Below are positions 27,300 to 36,674 of a stretch of 64,000 nucleotides of DNA, in pieces; position 1 is the stretch's first letter; the number at the start of each line of letters is the position of its first letter. Made by a program: the position numbers and the translations under genes. Location of the stretch: positions 186,001 to 250,000 of the forward strand of contig NZ_JAOAUU010000058.1 of assembly GCF_030157465.1 (NCBI RefSeq), written 5' to 3'. The DNA is from Zoogloea sp. (GTDB taxonomy: Bacteria > Pseudomonadota > Gammaproteobacteria > Burkholderiales > Rhodocyclaceae). Below the pieces are notes generated by a model, which was not told where the DNA came from, did no database searches, and saw only the letters and a list, made by a program, of their open reading frames with translations.

Positions 27300-28574
27300 G
27301 TGAACGCATCGTCCGGACACCTCCCGGCGCGCAGTGCCCTGCGCCTGCTGCTGCTCGGCCTCGCCGCCGCCATCGCCACCGCAGCGGCCCTGCCAGCCCG
27401 GGCGGCCGTCATTCTGGTCGGCCCGAACGAATCCGTCACCCGCATCGCCGACGCAGCGAAGCTCGCCCGCGATGGCGACACCGTGCTGATCCGCCCCGGC
27501 ACCTACACGGGCGACGTGGCGAGCTGGCCGCAAAAATCCCTTGAGATCCGCGGCTTCGGCGGCCGACCGGTACTTGCCGCCAACGGCCACAGCGCCGAAG
27601 GCAAGGCGATCTGGGTCATTCAGAACGGCAACTTCAAGATCGAGAACATCGAATTCCGCGACGCCACCGCCTCCGACGGCAACGGCGCCGGCATCCGCTT
27701 CGAACAAGGCCAGCTCGAGGTGCGCGACTGCATTTTCGAGAACAACCAGAACGGCATCCTGACCGCCAACTTCGAGGACGCCGAACTGCACGTGCTGAAC
27801 AGCGTGTTCAGCCAGGCCCCTCAGGACACCACCGCGCTGCATCACCTGCTCTACGTGGGCCGCATCAAGTCGCTGGTGGTCGAGGGCAGCCGTTTTCACC
27901 AGGGCTATCAGGGGCACCTGCTCAAAAGCCGGGCCCGGCGCAACGAGATCCGCTACAACCTGCTGCTGGACGGGCAGGGCGGCTCGGCTTCATACGAACT
28001 GGAATTTCCGGAAGGCGGCGCGGCGCTCGTCGTCGGCAACGTCATTTCCCAAAGCGCCGACAGCGCCAACCCGATCGTCGTCGGCTACGGCGCGGAAGGC
28101 AGCCACTGGCCGGAAAACCGGCTGCTGCTGGCCCACAACACGCTGATCAACAACGGCTGGCGGCCGGCCTGGTTCACCCGCGCCTGGACCAGCAAGCTGC
28201 CTCCCGACACCACCGTCGTCACGCGCAACAACCTCACCGTCGGGCTGGGCCTGTTCACGCTGGCCCTGAGCGGCGAGCACCACGGCAATTTCGCCCTGCC
28301 CTCCGGCGCCCTCAACCCGGGGGCGCTCGACTTCAACCCGCCCGCCTTCCTGCGCGGGCGCGTGGGCAAACCCGACGGCCCCTATGCCCTTGAGCTGACC
28401 CCGCAGGCCGAATTCGCCTTTCCGGTAGGTACCAACCCGCTGGCAGCCCCCACCGAATGGATGCCCGGCGCCTTCCAGAGCACCGGCATCGTCATGCGCA
28501 AGGCCCCGGCCGCCGAACCGGTCACCGAAACCCGGCCCGCCCCGCGGGAGAAAACCCCGTCACGCAAGCTCTGA
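27300..28574 (+). CDS. Exported right-handed beta-helix repeat protein
   Basis: 424 residues from a GTG start, with a long signal peptide ending LPARA. Repeating short strands fill residues 60-330 in the pattern of the pectate-lyase/NosD-like beta-helix. Examples are ENIEFRDATASDGNGAGIRF, RDCIFENNQNGILTANFED and RNEIRYNLLLDGQGG. The C-terminal 100 residues are proline-rich and loop-like. Such folds bind or cleave polysaccharides. Its position 40 bases after the ligase-like gene suggests a role with the same surface glycan, for example as a lyase or epimerase. Catalytic residues cannot be assigned by eye. Confidence 0.78.
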   Translation: MNASSGHLPARSALRLLLLGLAAAIATAAALPARAAVILVGPNESVTRIADAAKLARDGDTVLIRPGTYTGDVASWPQKSLEIRGFGGRPVLAANGHSAEGKAIWVIQNGNFKIENIEFRDATASDGNGAGIRFEQGQLEVRDCIFENNQNGILTANFEDAELHVLNSVFSQAPQDTTALHHLLYVGRIKSLVVEGSRFHQGYQGHLLKSRARRNEIRYNLLLDGQGGSASYELEFPEGGAALVVGNVISQSADSANPIVVGYGAEGSHWPENRLLLAHNTLINNGWRPAWFTRAWTSKLPPDTTVVTRNNLTVGLGLFTLALSGEHHGNFALPSGALNPGALDFNPPAFLRGRVGKPDGPYALELTPQAEFAFPVGTNPLAAPTEWMPGAFQSTGIVMRKAPAAEPVTETRPAPREKTPSRKL

Positions 28575-28578
28575 ACGC

Positions 28579-29184
28579 TCAGGCCCGGCGCAGGGCAATG
28601 TGGCTGCGGATAAAGGCGCTGGCGCCGCTGCGGAAGCGCTGGTCGGGCGCACCCGACAGCCACTGCCGCACCAGCCCGCCGACAAACAGGAAGGTGTCGT
28701 AGGCCATCGCCTCCGGGGTGGCCACGGCACGCAGCTGCCCCTTGTTCGCGGCACGGGCGTAGGCATCGGTCAGCTGCTGGAGAAAATCAAACTGGCCGGG
28801 CGTGCACGCCATCATCGGGCTCAGTTCGTCCACGTATTCGCACTTGAAGATCAGGATCTCGAAAGTCTCGCGCGTTTGCGGCTCGTCGATCAGAGTGTGG
28901 ATGATCGCCAGCAGCGCCCGCTCGATGCCGCCCAGCGGGTCATCGTCACCCTCGTCAAAGACAACCCGGTCCAGCAGCGGCAGGGTCGCCTCCTCGCGCA
29001 TGGCAAAGAACAGCTCCATCTTGTTCTTGAAATGCCAATAGACGGCGCCGCGCGTTACGCCGGCGGCGGCGGCGATCTTTTCCAGGCTGGTTCGACCCAC
29101 ACCACACTCCAGAAAAATCCGGCGCGCAGCCTCAATGATGTGACGGCGCGTCACTTCGGCCTCTTCCTTCGTCTTACGAACCAT
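28579..29184 (-). CDS. TetR/AcrR-family repressor of the efflux operon
   Basis: 201 residues. It has an N-terminal helix-turn-helix at about 30-55 (TSLEKIAAAAGVTRGAVYWH, then FKNKMELF) and a helical ligand-binding C-terminal domain (TFEILIFKCEYVDELSPMM). It belongs to the AcrR/TtgR group by the YWHFKNKMELF motif. It is divergent from the RND operon, with an AcrR-like operator between the genes, so it probably represses efflux and itself until an inducer binds. Its C-terminus nearly abuts the convergent beta-helix gene. Confidence 0.92.
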   Translation of the reverse strand: MVRKTKEEAEVTRRHIIEAARRIFLECGVGRTSLEKIAAAAGVTRGAVYWHFKNKMELFFAMREEATLPLLDRVVFDEGDDDPLGGIERALLAIIHTLIDEPQTRETFEILIFKCEYVDELSPMMACTPGQFDFLQQLTDAYARAANKGQLRAVATPEAMAYDTFLFVGGLVRQWLSGAPDQRFRSGASAFIRSHIALRRA

Positions 29185-29223
29185 TTGGCATTCTCTGGAT
29201 CAGAAATGAGCGACCGGGGTATT

Positions 29224-29247
29224 TACATACATTCATGATTGTATAAA
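29224..29247. promoter_or_regulatory. AcrR-type operator between the repressor and efflux genes
   Basis: A partial palindrome, TACATACATT followed by CATGATTGTATAAA, closely matches the E. coli AcrR site (TACATACATT-n-AATGTATGTA). It lies 40 bases before the repressor start and 44 bases before the adaptor start, so one dimer pair could block both directions. Confidence 0.8.
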
Positions 29248-29290
29248 CTATGCCCCAATACAAACCAGAAATCCAGCCCCGGAGTTCATC

Positions 29291-30511
29291 TTGAACACGC
29301 ATCCCAGCCTTCTGCCCTCCCCGTCCCGCGCCGCCCTGACGGCGCTGGCCGCATCCCTCGTGCTGCTCACCGCCTGTTCCGGCAAGGACCAGGCGGCCGG
29401 CGCGCCTCCTGCCGGCGGCATGCCGGCGCTGCCCGTCACCGTCCTCGAAATGCAGCCGACCAAGGCCGAGACCAGCATCGAGGCCGTTGCCCAGACCGAA
29501 GGCGCGCGGGAAGTGGAAGTGCGTGCTCGCGTCGGCGGCATCCTGATGAAGCGCGTGTACGAAGAAGGCGCCACCGTAAAGGCCGGCCAGCCGCTGTTCC
29601 AGATCGACCGGGCGCCGCTCGAAGTGGCCGTGGCCCAGGCCAGGGCCCAGCTCGCCGAAACCAAGGCCCGCGTGGACCAGACCCAGCGCGAGGCGGCCCG
29701 CCTCAAGGGCCTGCTCGCGCAGCAGGCCATCAGCCAGCGTGAATACGACACCGCCAGCTCCGACAACGCGGTGGCCCAGGCCTCCGTGCAGGCCGCCCAG
29801 GCCAGCCTGCGCCAGGCCGAGCTGAACCTCTCTTACGCCACCGTCACCGCCCCGGTGAGCGGCGTCACCGGCCGCTCGGTGGTCTCGGAAGGCACCCTCG
29901 TCGCCACCGGCAGCGGCACCCTGCTGACCACCCTGGTGCAGGTGAACCCGATCTGGGTGCGCTTTTCGGTGAATGACGCCGAACTGGCCGCCGCGATGCC
30001 CGAGGGCCGCTTTCGCGCCCAGGCGATCCGCGGCATCGAGCTGATCCTGCCCGACGGCAGCATCTACCCGGTGCGCGGCAAGCTCAACTTTGCCGCCAGC
30101 CAGATCGACCCCAAGCTGGGCACGCAGCAACTGCGCGGCGAGTTTGCCAATGCCGAAGGCCGCCTGATGCCGGGCCAGTTCGTGCGGGCCCGCCTGATCA
30201 CCGGCGAGCGCGACGGCGTGTTCAAGGTGCCCCAGGGCGCCGTGATGCAGACCGACATGGGCCCTGTGGTGATGCTCGCCGGCGCCGGCAACAAGGTCGA
30301 GCCGCGTCCGGTCAAGACCGGTCAGTGGAGCGGCAAGGACTGGATCATCACGGGCGGCCTCAAGGCCGGCGACAAGGTGATCATCGACAACCTGATCAAG
30401 CTTCGCCCGGGTGCCACCGTGGCGCCCCACGCGCCGGGCCAGGGTCCGGGCCAGGGTCCGGGCGCAGGCGCCAAGCCGGGCGCACCCGCCGCGGCGCCGG
30501 CCAAGGGTTAA
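29291..30511 (+). CDS. RND efflux periplasmic adaptor (AcrA/MexA type)
   Basis: 406 residues from a TTG start. It is a lipoprotein: LAASLVLLTACSGKD gives the lipidated Cys near residue 30. The layout is the lipoyl half-motif VRARVGGILMKRVYEEGATV, a helical hairpin (AQARAQLAETKARVDQTQRE), then beta-barrel and membrane-proximal domains (GQFVRARLITGERDGVFKVP). A proline/glycine-rich tail ends the protein. It links the pump and the outer-membrane channel. No classical RBS stands out, and TTG suggests modest expression. Confidence 0.95.
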   Translation: MNTHPSLLPSPSRAALTALAASLVLLTACSGKDQAAGAPPAGGMPALPVTVLEMQPTKAETSIEAVAQTEGAREVEVRARVGGILMKRVYEEGATVKAGQPLFQIDRAPLEVAVAQARAQLAETKARVDQTQREAARLKGLLAQQAISQREYDTASSDNAVAQASVQAAQASLRQAELNLSYATVTAPVSGVTGRSVVSEGTLVATGSGTLLTTLVQVNPIWVRFSVNDAELAAAMPEGRFRAQAIRGIELILPDGSIYPVRGKLNFAASQIDPKLGTQQLRGEFANAEGRLMPGQFVRARLITGERDGVFKVPQGAVMQTDMGPVVMLAGAGNKVEPRPVKTGQWSGKDWIITGGLKAGDKVIIDNLIKLRPGATVAPHAPGQGPGQGPGAGAKPGAPAAAPAKG

Positions 30512-30524
30512 GGGAGCACCACGC

Positions 30525-33500
30525 ATGTCACGCTTTTTCATCAGCCGACCGATCTTCGCATCGGTCATCTCGATCATCATCATGATCGCCGGCCTCATGG
30601 CCTCGCTCACGCTGCCGGTCGCCCAATACCCGGAGATCACGCCGCCCACGGTGATCATCTCCGCCACTTTCCCCGGCGCCAACGCCGAAACCCTCTCCAA
30701 GACCGTCGCGGCCCCCATCGAGGAGCAGCTCTCGGGCGTCGAGGGCCTGCTCTACTACAACTCCCAGAGCACCTCCAACGGCACGGTCAGCATCACCGCC
30801 ACCTTCGAGGTGGGCACCAACCCGGACACCGCCCTGATCGCCGTGAACAACCGGGTCAAGGTGGCCGAACCGCGCCTGCCCGATGACGTGCGGCGCACCG
30901 GCGTGCTGGTGCAGAAGCGCTCCAACAACATCCTGATGTTCGCCGCACTGCGTTCTCCGGACAACACCTTCGACGCCCTCTACCTGTCGAACTACGTGTC
31001 CCTGAACGTTGTCGAGGAGATCCGCCGCATCCCCGGCGTGGGCGACGCCCAGCTGTTCGACCCGATCTACGCCATGCGCGTGTGGCTGAAACCGGACGTG
31101 ATGGCCAAGCTGGGCATCACCACCTCCGACGTTGCCGCCGCCATCAAGGTCCAGAACACCCAGAACGCCGCCGGCAAGATCGGCGCCGAACCGGTGACCA
31201 ACGGCCAGCAGCTCACCTACACCGTCACCGCCAAGGGCCGCCTGCTGAGCACCGAAGACTTCGGCAACATCATGCTGCGCGCCGAAGGCCCCAACGGCCT
31301 GGTGCGTCTGAAGGACGTGGCGCGCATCGAACTGGGCGCCGACAACTACGACCGCAGCGGCAAGGTCAACGGCGCACCGGTGTCCGGCATGGGCGTCTAT
31401 CTGCAGTCCGGTGCCAATGCGCTGAACACCGCCAAGCTGGTGAAGGCACGCCTCGACGAAATGTCGAAGAGCTTCCCGAAGGGCATGGAGTATTTCGTCC
31501 CCTACGACACCACCCGCTTCATCCAGGAATCCGCCAAGGAAGTGCTGTGGACCCTTGGCGAAGCGGCCCTGCTGGTGATCGCCGTGGTGTATGTCTTCCT
31601 GCAGAACTGGCGCGCCACGCTGATTCCCATCGTGGCGGTGCCGGTGTCGCTGGTCGGCACCTTTGCCGGCATGTGGCTGTTCGGTTTCTCGATCAACACC
31701 CTGACCCTGTTCGCCATGGTGCTGGCCATCGGCATCGTCGTGGATGACGCCATCGTCGTGCTCGAAAACGTCGAGCGCCTGATGAACGAGCACAAGATGT
31801 CGCCGAAAGAGGCCGCCATCGAAGCCATGCGCGAAGTCTCGGGCGCCGTCATCGCCATCGTGCTGGTGCTGTGCGCGGTGTTCATTCCGGTGGCCTTCCT
31901 CGGCGGCATCGCCGGCAAGCTCTACCAGCAGTTCGCCGTTACCGTGGCCGTGGCCGTGGTGATCTCCGGCATCGTCGCCCTGACGCTCACGCCGGCCCTG
32001 TGCGCCCTGCTGCTCAAGCCCACCCACGAAGAGAAGCCGATTTTCCGCCCCTTCAACCGGGCCTTCGAAGCCTTCACCCGCTCCTACACCAAAACCGTCG
32101 GCCTGACCCTGCGCCACGGCATCATCGGCACCCTGGTGCTCCTGCTCACCGTCGGCGGCGCCTTTGGCCTGTTGCGCATCGTGCCGGGCAGCTTCGTGCC
32201 GTCCGAAGACCAGGGCTACCTGTTCGGCTTCGTCACCCTCTCCGACGGCGCCTCGGCCCAGCGTACCGGCGTGGCGGCCGAGCAGATGCGCCAGCGCATC
32301 ATGAATGAAGACATCGAGAACATCTTCTTCATCAACGGCGTGGACTTCATCACCGGCAACAACCGGCCCAGCGTGGCGACGACCTTCATCGTCTTCAAGC
32401 CCTGGGAAGAGCGCACCATCACCACCGGAGAAAGGGCCGGCCAGTTCATGGGCGCCGGCATGAGCCTCTCCGACGGCATGGGGCTGGTGTTCAACCCGCC
32501 GCCCATCCAGGGCCTCGGCACCGCCGGCGGCTTTGAGGTGTACGTCCAGAACCGCTCCGACGGCGACGCCAAGAACCTCGCGGCAATCACCGCCCAGTTC
32601 GTCGAAGCCCTCAAGAAGCGCCCCGAACTGACCGGCCTGAACACCTTCTTCCGGGTCACCGCGCCGCAGCTCTACGTCGAAGTGGACGAGCCCAAGGCCC
32701 TCTCGATGGGCATCGCGCTCGACGCCATCTACGCCACCCTGCAAGCCAACACCGGCTCGCTGTACGTGAATGACTTCAACCGCAGCGGCAAGACCTACAA
32801 GGTGCTGGTGCAGGCCGACGCCACCGCCCGCATGAAGCCCGAAGACCTGCTCAAGCCCTACGTGCGTGCCGCCAGCGGCGCCATGGTGCCCCTGTCGGCC
32901 GTCGCCACGGTCAAGACCATCACCGGCGCCGAAATGGTCGAGCGTTTCAACGGCTTCGTGGCCGCCAAGGTGCTGGGCAGCGCTGCGCCGGGCTACAGCT
33001 CGGGCGACGCCATCAAGGCGGTGGAAGAAGTCTCCAGGGCCACGCTGCCCGAAGGTTTCCGCACCGAATGGGTCGGCCAGTCCTTCCAGGAAAAGCGCAC
33101 CGGCAGCGCCTCGGTCATCGCCTTCGTGTTCGGCATCATCATGGTGTTCCTGATCCTCGCCGCCCAATACGAGAAGTGGTCGCTGCCGCTGGCCGTGATC
33201 ATGGCGGTGCCCTTCGCCATGCTGGGCGCCCTCGTCGCGGTGCTCATCCGCGGCATGCCCAACGACATCTACTTCCAGATCGGCTTGCTGGTGCTGGTGG
33301 GGCTGGCGGCCAAGAACGCCATCCTGATCGTCGAATTCGCGGCCCAGAAACAGGCCGAAGGCATGGGCGTCGTCGAAGCGGCACTCGAAGCGGCCCGCCT
33401 GCGCTTTCGCCCCATCGTGATGACCTCGCTGGCCTTCGTGCTCGGCGTGCTGCCGCTGGCCATCTCGTCCGGCGCCGGCTCGGCCGCCCGCCGCTCGATG

Positions 33501-33653
33501 GGCACCGGCGTGGTTGGCGGCATGCTCGCCGCCACCTTCATCGCCACCATTTTCGTGCCCCTGTTCTACAAGTGGCTCAGCCGCGGCAAGCTGCGCCACC
33601 CGGCCGGCGATCTGCCCAAGAGCCACGCCGCCCACCAGGAGGTGAAGCCATGA
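30525..33653 (+). CDS. RND multidrug efflux pump, HAE-1 family (AcrB/MexB type)
   Basis: 1042 residues, the standard AcrB length. It has twelve membrane helices and two large periplasmic loops. Proton-relay residues are present: two aspartates in GIVVDDAIVVLENVERLM (AcrB D407/D408) and the lysine in GLAAKNAILIVEFA (K940). The N-terminus SRFFISRPIFASVI is typical of the family. The pump exports drugs, bile-salt-like or solvent molecules by proton antiport. An ATG with GGGAG upstream sits 13 bases after the adaptor stop. Its stop overlaps the channel gene (ATGA). Confidence 0.97.
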   Translation: MSRFFISRPIFASVISIIIMIAGLMASLTLPVAQYPEITPPTVIISATFPGANAETLSKTVAAPIEEQLSGVEGLLYYNSQSTSNGTVSITATFEVGTNPDTALIAVNNRVKVAEPRLPDDVRRTGVLVQKRSNNILMFAALRSPDNTFDALYLSNYVSLNVVEEIRRIPGVGDAQLFDPIYAMRVWLKPDVMAKLGITTSDVAAAIKVQNTQNAAGKIGAEPVTNGQQLTYTVTAKGRLLSTEDFGNIMLRAEGPNGLVRLKDVARIELGADNYDRSGKVNGAPVSGMGVYLQSGANALNTAKLVKARLDEMSKSFPKGMEYFVPYDTTRFIQESAKEVLWTLGEAALLVIAVVYVFLQNWRATLIPIVAVPVSLVGTFAGMWLFGFSINTLTLFAMVLAIGIVVDDAIVVLENVERLMNEHKMSPKEAAIEAMREVSGAVIAIVLVLCAVFIPVAFLGGIAGKLYQQFAVTVAVAVVISGIVALTLTPALCALLLKPTHEEKPIFRPFNRAFEAFTRSYTKTVGLTLRHGIIGTLVLLLTVGGAFGLLRIVPGSFVPSEDQGYLFGFVTLSDGASAQRTGVAAEQMRQRIMNEDIENIFFINGVDFITGNNRPSVATTFIVFKPWEERTITTGERAGQFMGAGMSLSDGMGLVFNPPPIQGLGTAGGFEVYVQNRSDGDAKNLAAITAQFVEALKKRPELTGLNTFFRVTAPQLYVEVDEPKALSMGIALDAIYATLQANTGSLYVNDFNRSGKTYKVLVQADATARMKPEDLLKPYVRAASGAMVPLSAVATVKTITGAEMVERFNGFVAAKVLGSAAPGYSSGDAIKAVEEVSRATLPEGFRTEWVGQSFQEKRTGSASVIAFVFGIIMVFLILAAQYEKWSLPLAVIMAVPFAMLGALVAVLIRGMPNDIYFQIGLLVLVGLAAKNAILIVEFAAQKQAEGMGVVEAALEAARLRFRPIVMTSLAFVLGVLPLAISSGAGSAARRSMGTGVVGGMLAATFIATIFVPLFYKWLSRGKLRHPAGDLPKSHAAHQEVKP

Positions 33654-35053
33654 TCCGCCCCCGCCTGACCCTCGCAGTCGTGGCCGTCGCCGGTGCGCTG
33701 GCCGGCTGCACCCTCGGCCCCGACTACGTACGCCCCGAGGCGCAGATCCAGCTGCCGGCGCAGTACGCCGCCGCCCCGCTGGCCGCCAGCCCGGCCATCG
33801 CCAGCAACTGGTGGACGCTGTTCGGCGACGCCCGGCTCGACGAACTCGTCCGCCAGGCCCTCGCCACCAGCCCCGACGCAATGATCGCCGCGGCCCGTAT
33901 CGAGGAAGCCGACGCCGTGCTGCGCCAGGTGGACGCCGCGCTGCTGCCGCAGATCAATGCCAACGCCTCCACCGGCCGCGCCCGCACCATCCTGCCCAAC
34001 ACCACGCCGCCCAAGGGGCTGGTGCGCACCACCAACAGGATCGGCCTGTCCACCGCCTTTGAACTCGATGTGTGGGGCAAGCTGCGGCGCGCTTCCGAAG
34101 CGGCCCGCGCCCAGGCCCTGGGCACCCGCTACGCCAGCGAAACGGTATCCCTCAGCCTCGCCTCGGCGGTGGTTCAGGCCTACCTCAACCTGCGCGCCAT
34201 CGACGCCGAACTGCTGGTCACCCGCGACACCGTGACCAGCCAGGCCAGCAGCACCCGGCTCACCCGCACCCGCTTCGAAGGCGGCATTGTTTCGCAGCTC
34301 GACGTCCAGCAGGCCGAAGGCGCGCTGGCCGGCTACAGCGCCGCGCAGCTCGAACTCGAAAAGGCCCGCGCCCTCTCGGAAAACCTGCTCGGCCTGCTGG
34401 TCGGCCAGCCCGGCCTGCAGGTTGCGCCGGGCGATCTGCGCAACCTGCCGGTGCCGCCGGTACCGCCGGCGGGGCTGCCCTCGACCCTGCTCGAAGCCCG
34501 CCCCGACGTGCGCCAGGCCGAAGCCGAGCTGATCGCCGCCAATGCCCGCATCGGCGTGGCCAAGGCCGCGCTGTTCCCCAGCATCACGCTCACCGGCACC
34601 TACGGGCGCGAAAGCAAGGATCTGTCGCAGCTCTTCAACGCTCCGGCCGCGGTCTGGTCGCTGGGCGCCGGCATCACCCAGCCCATCTTCGAAGGCGGCC
34701 GCCTGCGCGCCCAGGTGGACCAGGTTACGGCGCAGCAGAAGCAAAGCCTCGAGAGCTACCGCAAGGCGGCCCAAAGCGCCTTCCGCGAAGTGAACGACGC
34801 CCTCGTCAAGCTGCGCCAGAGCGGCGACGCCGAAGACGCCTACGGCCGCGCGATGAACGCCGCCCAGCGCGCCCGCCAGCTCGCCCAGGTGCGTTACGAC
34901 GGCGGCTACTCGCCCTACCTCGAAGTGCTCACCGCCGAGCGCACCGCCAACGAAGCCACCCTCGCCTGGGTCCAGAACCGGCAAGCCCGGCTGGGCGCCT
35001 CGGTGGAACTGTTCAAGGCGCTGGGAGGAGGCTGGGAGCCCCGGTCGAACTGA
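33650..35053 (+). CDS. Outer-membrane efflux channel lipoprotein (OprM/NodT type)
   Basis: 467 residues. The lipobox LAGC places the lipidated Cys at about residue 20. Two repeated outer-membrane-factor halves are seen; the second has ARPDVRQAEAELIAANARIG and KAALFPSITLTGTYG. The C-terminal half ends with KALGGGWE, as in OprM. It forms the trimeric exit duct for the pump just upstream and completes the tripartite operon. Confidence 0.96.
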   Translation: MIRPRLTLAVVAVAGALAGCTLGPDYVRPEAQIQLPAQYAAAPLAASPAIASNWWTLFGDARLDELVRQALATSPDAMIAAARIEEADAVLRQVDAALLPQINANASTGRARTILPNTTPPKGLVRTTNRIGLSTAFELDVWGKLRRASEAARAQALGTRYASETVSLSLASAVVQAYLNLRAIDAELLVTRDTVTSQASSTRLTRTRFEGGIVSQLDVQQAEGALAGYSAAQLELEKARALSENLLGLLVGQPGLQVAPGDLRNLPVPPVPPAGLPSTLLEARPDVRQAEAELIAANARIGVAKAALFPSITLTGTYGRESKDLSQLFNAPAAVWSLGAGITQPIFEGGRLRAQVDQVTAQQKQSLESYRKAAQSAFREVNDALVKLRQSGDAEDAYGRAMNAAQRARQLAQVRYDGGYSPYLEVLTAERTANEATLAWVQNRQARLGASVELFKALGGGWEPRSN

Positions 35054-35447
35054 CCGGTGCGGCCGGCGCCCGGCATGAAGCGGCGCGCCGGCCCGCGGTT
35101 TCGGGATGCCGTGGCGCGATTCCTGGCCCGGGCGCGGGGCCTTCCATTGAATGACCTATCCTTGACCGGGGTCGCGCCCCCCGCAGGCACCCTGCTTTCT
35201 TGCTTCGCCAGGACACCAGGCAAAGAAGGCGACCCGGCTCAGACGGGCTTTTCTGCACGCAGCGTGCCTTTACTCAAGCTACGGTCGAACTGCAGCCCCT
35301 CGATCACACAGCGGATTGGGAATGAGACTCAGACAACCGGCAGAAGGTAGGATGAGCGCTCATTCCGGGTTCCGCTTCGCGGCCCCGGAATGAGCAACTG
35401 AAGCTTCTTGCAGATCACAAAAACAATAATCCGGAGACTCCCCCCCC
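35054..35447. other. Non-coding stretch between the efflux operon and MFS gene
   Basis: No gene is supported. It holds a strong perfect hairpin at 35358-35395 and, just before 35448, a run of C residues after GGAGA that may include the RBS of the MFS gene. No clear T-rich terminator for the efflux operon was seen. Confidence 0.5.
35358..35395. repeat. Perfect 12-bp inverted repeat with nested hairpin
   Basis: GCTCATTCCGGG (35358-35369) and CCCGGAATGAGC (35384-35395) pair fully. Inside is a second stem, CCGC-TTC-GCGG. There is no T run, so it is not a standard terminator. It lies 53 bases upstream of the MFS start and may be a protein-binding or RNA-stability element or a REP-like repeat. Confidence 0.6.
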
Positions 35448-36635
35448 ATGAACGACGAAGACCGACAGCGCCTGCAGGTTCTGTGCGCCGGCATTCTTGG
35501 CCTGATCCTTTTTCTCGGTGTGGCGCGCTTTGCCTACACGCCGCTGTTGCCACTGATGCGCGAGCAGGCCGGTCTCGGCGCCGCGGCCGGGGGCTGGCTG
35601 GCGGCAGCCAATTACGCGGGTTATCTGTCCGGTGCGCTGCTCGCCTCGAAGATCAGCGACCTGAAGCTCAAGGACAGGCTCTACCGCGCCTCGATGGTGG
35701 TGGCGGTGGCCGCCACCGCGCTGATGGGCCTGGCCAGCGGCGAGGCGATGTGGGCGCTGCTGCGCTTCGTCGCGGGCCTGAGCACGGCGGGCGGCATGCT
35801 GCTCGGGTCGGGGCTGATCATGAACTGGTTGATGCGCCACCGGCACCGCAGCGAGCTGGGCATCCATTTCTCCGGCATCGGTCTGGGCATCGTCATCTGT
35901 TCGCTGGCGGTGGCGCTCATGAGCCACTGGTTCGACTGGCGGGCCCAGTGGTATCTGTTCGGCGTGCTGGGCGCCTTGCTGGCGATTCCGGCCTGGCGCT
36001 GGCTGCCCAGGCCCGACACCACGCCGCTGGCGGGCAGCGGCGCGCACATGGAGGATCGTCCGCCCGGCCGGCTGTTCCTGGCGCTGATGATGGGCGCCTA
36101 CTTCTGTGCCGGCGCGGGCTTTGTGGTGAGCGCCACCTTTATCGTCGCCATCGTGAACGGCATGCCGCAACTGGGCGGCAAGGGCGCGTGGGTGTTCCTG
36201 GCGGTCGGGCTGGCCGCGGCGCCGGCCTGCATCGTGTGGGATCTGATCGCCCGGCGCACCGGGCAGCTCAATGCGCTGATCCTTGCCAGCGGGCTGCAGG
36301 CCCTCGGCATCCTGCTACCGCTGCTCGGCGACGGGCTGGGCACGGCAATGGCCGGGGCGGTGCTGTTTGGCGGCACCTTCGCCGGCATCGTCAGCATGGT
36401 GATGTCGATGGCGGGGCGCTTCTATCCGACGCGACCGGCCAAGATGATGAGCAAGCTCACCGTTGCCTACGGCGTGGCCCAGATCGGGGCGCCGGCGATC
36501 ATCGGCTGGCTGGCCGGGCAGAACGGCAGCTATGCGTTCGGGCTTTACCTGGCGTCGGCGGTGATGCTGGTGGGCATGTTCCTGTTCGGTCTGCTGCGGC
36601 TGGTGGAACGCCGCGAGGGCGCCCGGGCGGCCTGA
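35448..36635 (+). CDS. YbfB/YjiJ-family MFS transporter
   Basis: 395 residues with about twelve hydrophobic segments. The N-terminal GVARFAYTPLLPLMREQAGL and AAANYAGYLSGALLAS are diagnostic of the YbfB/YjiJ (MFS_4) group. Substrates of this group are mostly unknown; some fit sugar or monocarboxylate-like export. ATG 35448 is preceded by GGAGA. It is a single-gene unit, convergent with the transglutaminase operon. Confidence 0.88.
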   Translation: MNDEDRQRLQVLCAGILGLILFLGVARFAYTPLLPLMREQAGLGAAAGGWLAAANYAGYLSGALLASKISDLKLKDRLYRASMVVAVAATALMGLASGEAMWALLRFVAGLSTAGGMLLGSGLIMNWLMRHRHRSELGIHFSGIGLGIVICSLAVALMSHWFDWRAQWYLFGVLGALLAIPAWRWLPRPDTTPLAGSGAHMEDRPPGRLFLALMMGAYFCAGAGFVVSATFIVAIVNGMPQLGGKGAWVFLAVGLAAAPACIVWDLIARRTGQLNALILASGLQALGILLPLLGDGLGTAMAGAVLFGGTFAGIVSMVMSMAGRFYPTRPAKMMSKLTVAYGVAQIGAPAIIGWLAGQNGSYAFGLYLASAVMLVGMFLFGLLRLVERREGARAA

Positions 36636-36674
36636 CCAGGGGCGCCGGACTACACCACCGCGGGGCCTTTTGCC

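Noticed and set aside
30528-33881. Open frame of about 1100 codons opposite the RND pump gene
   Set aside because: Low-complexity His/Asp/Gly/Glu composition typical of a reverse-strand shadow; the pump on the + strand has every expected motif.
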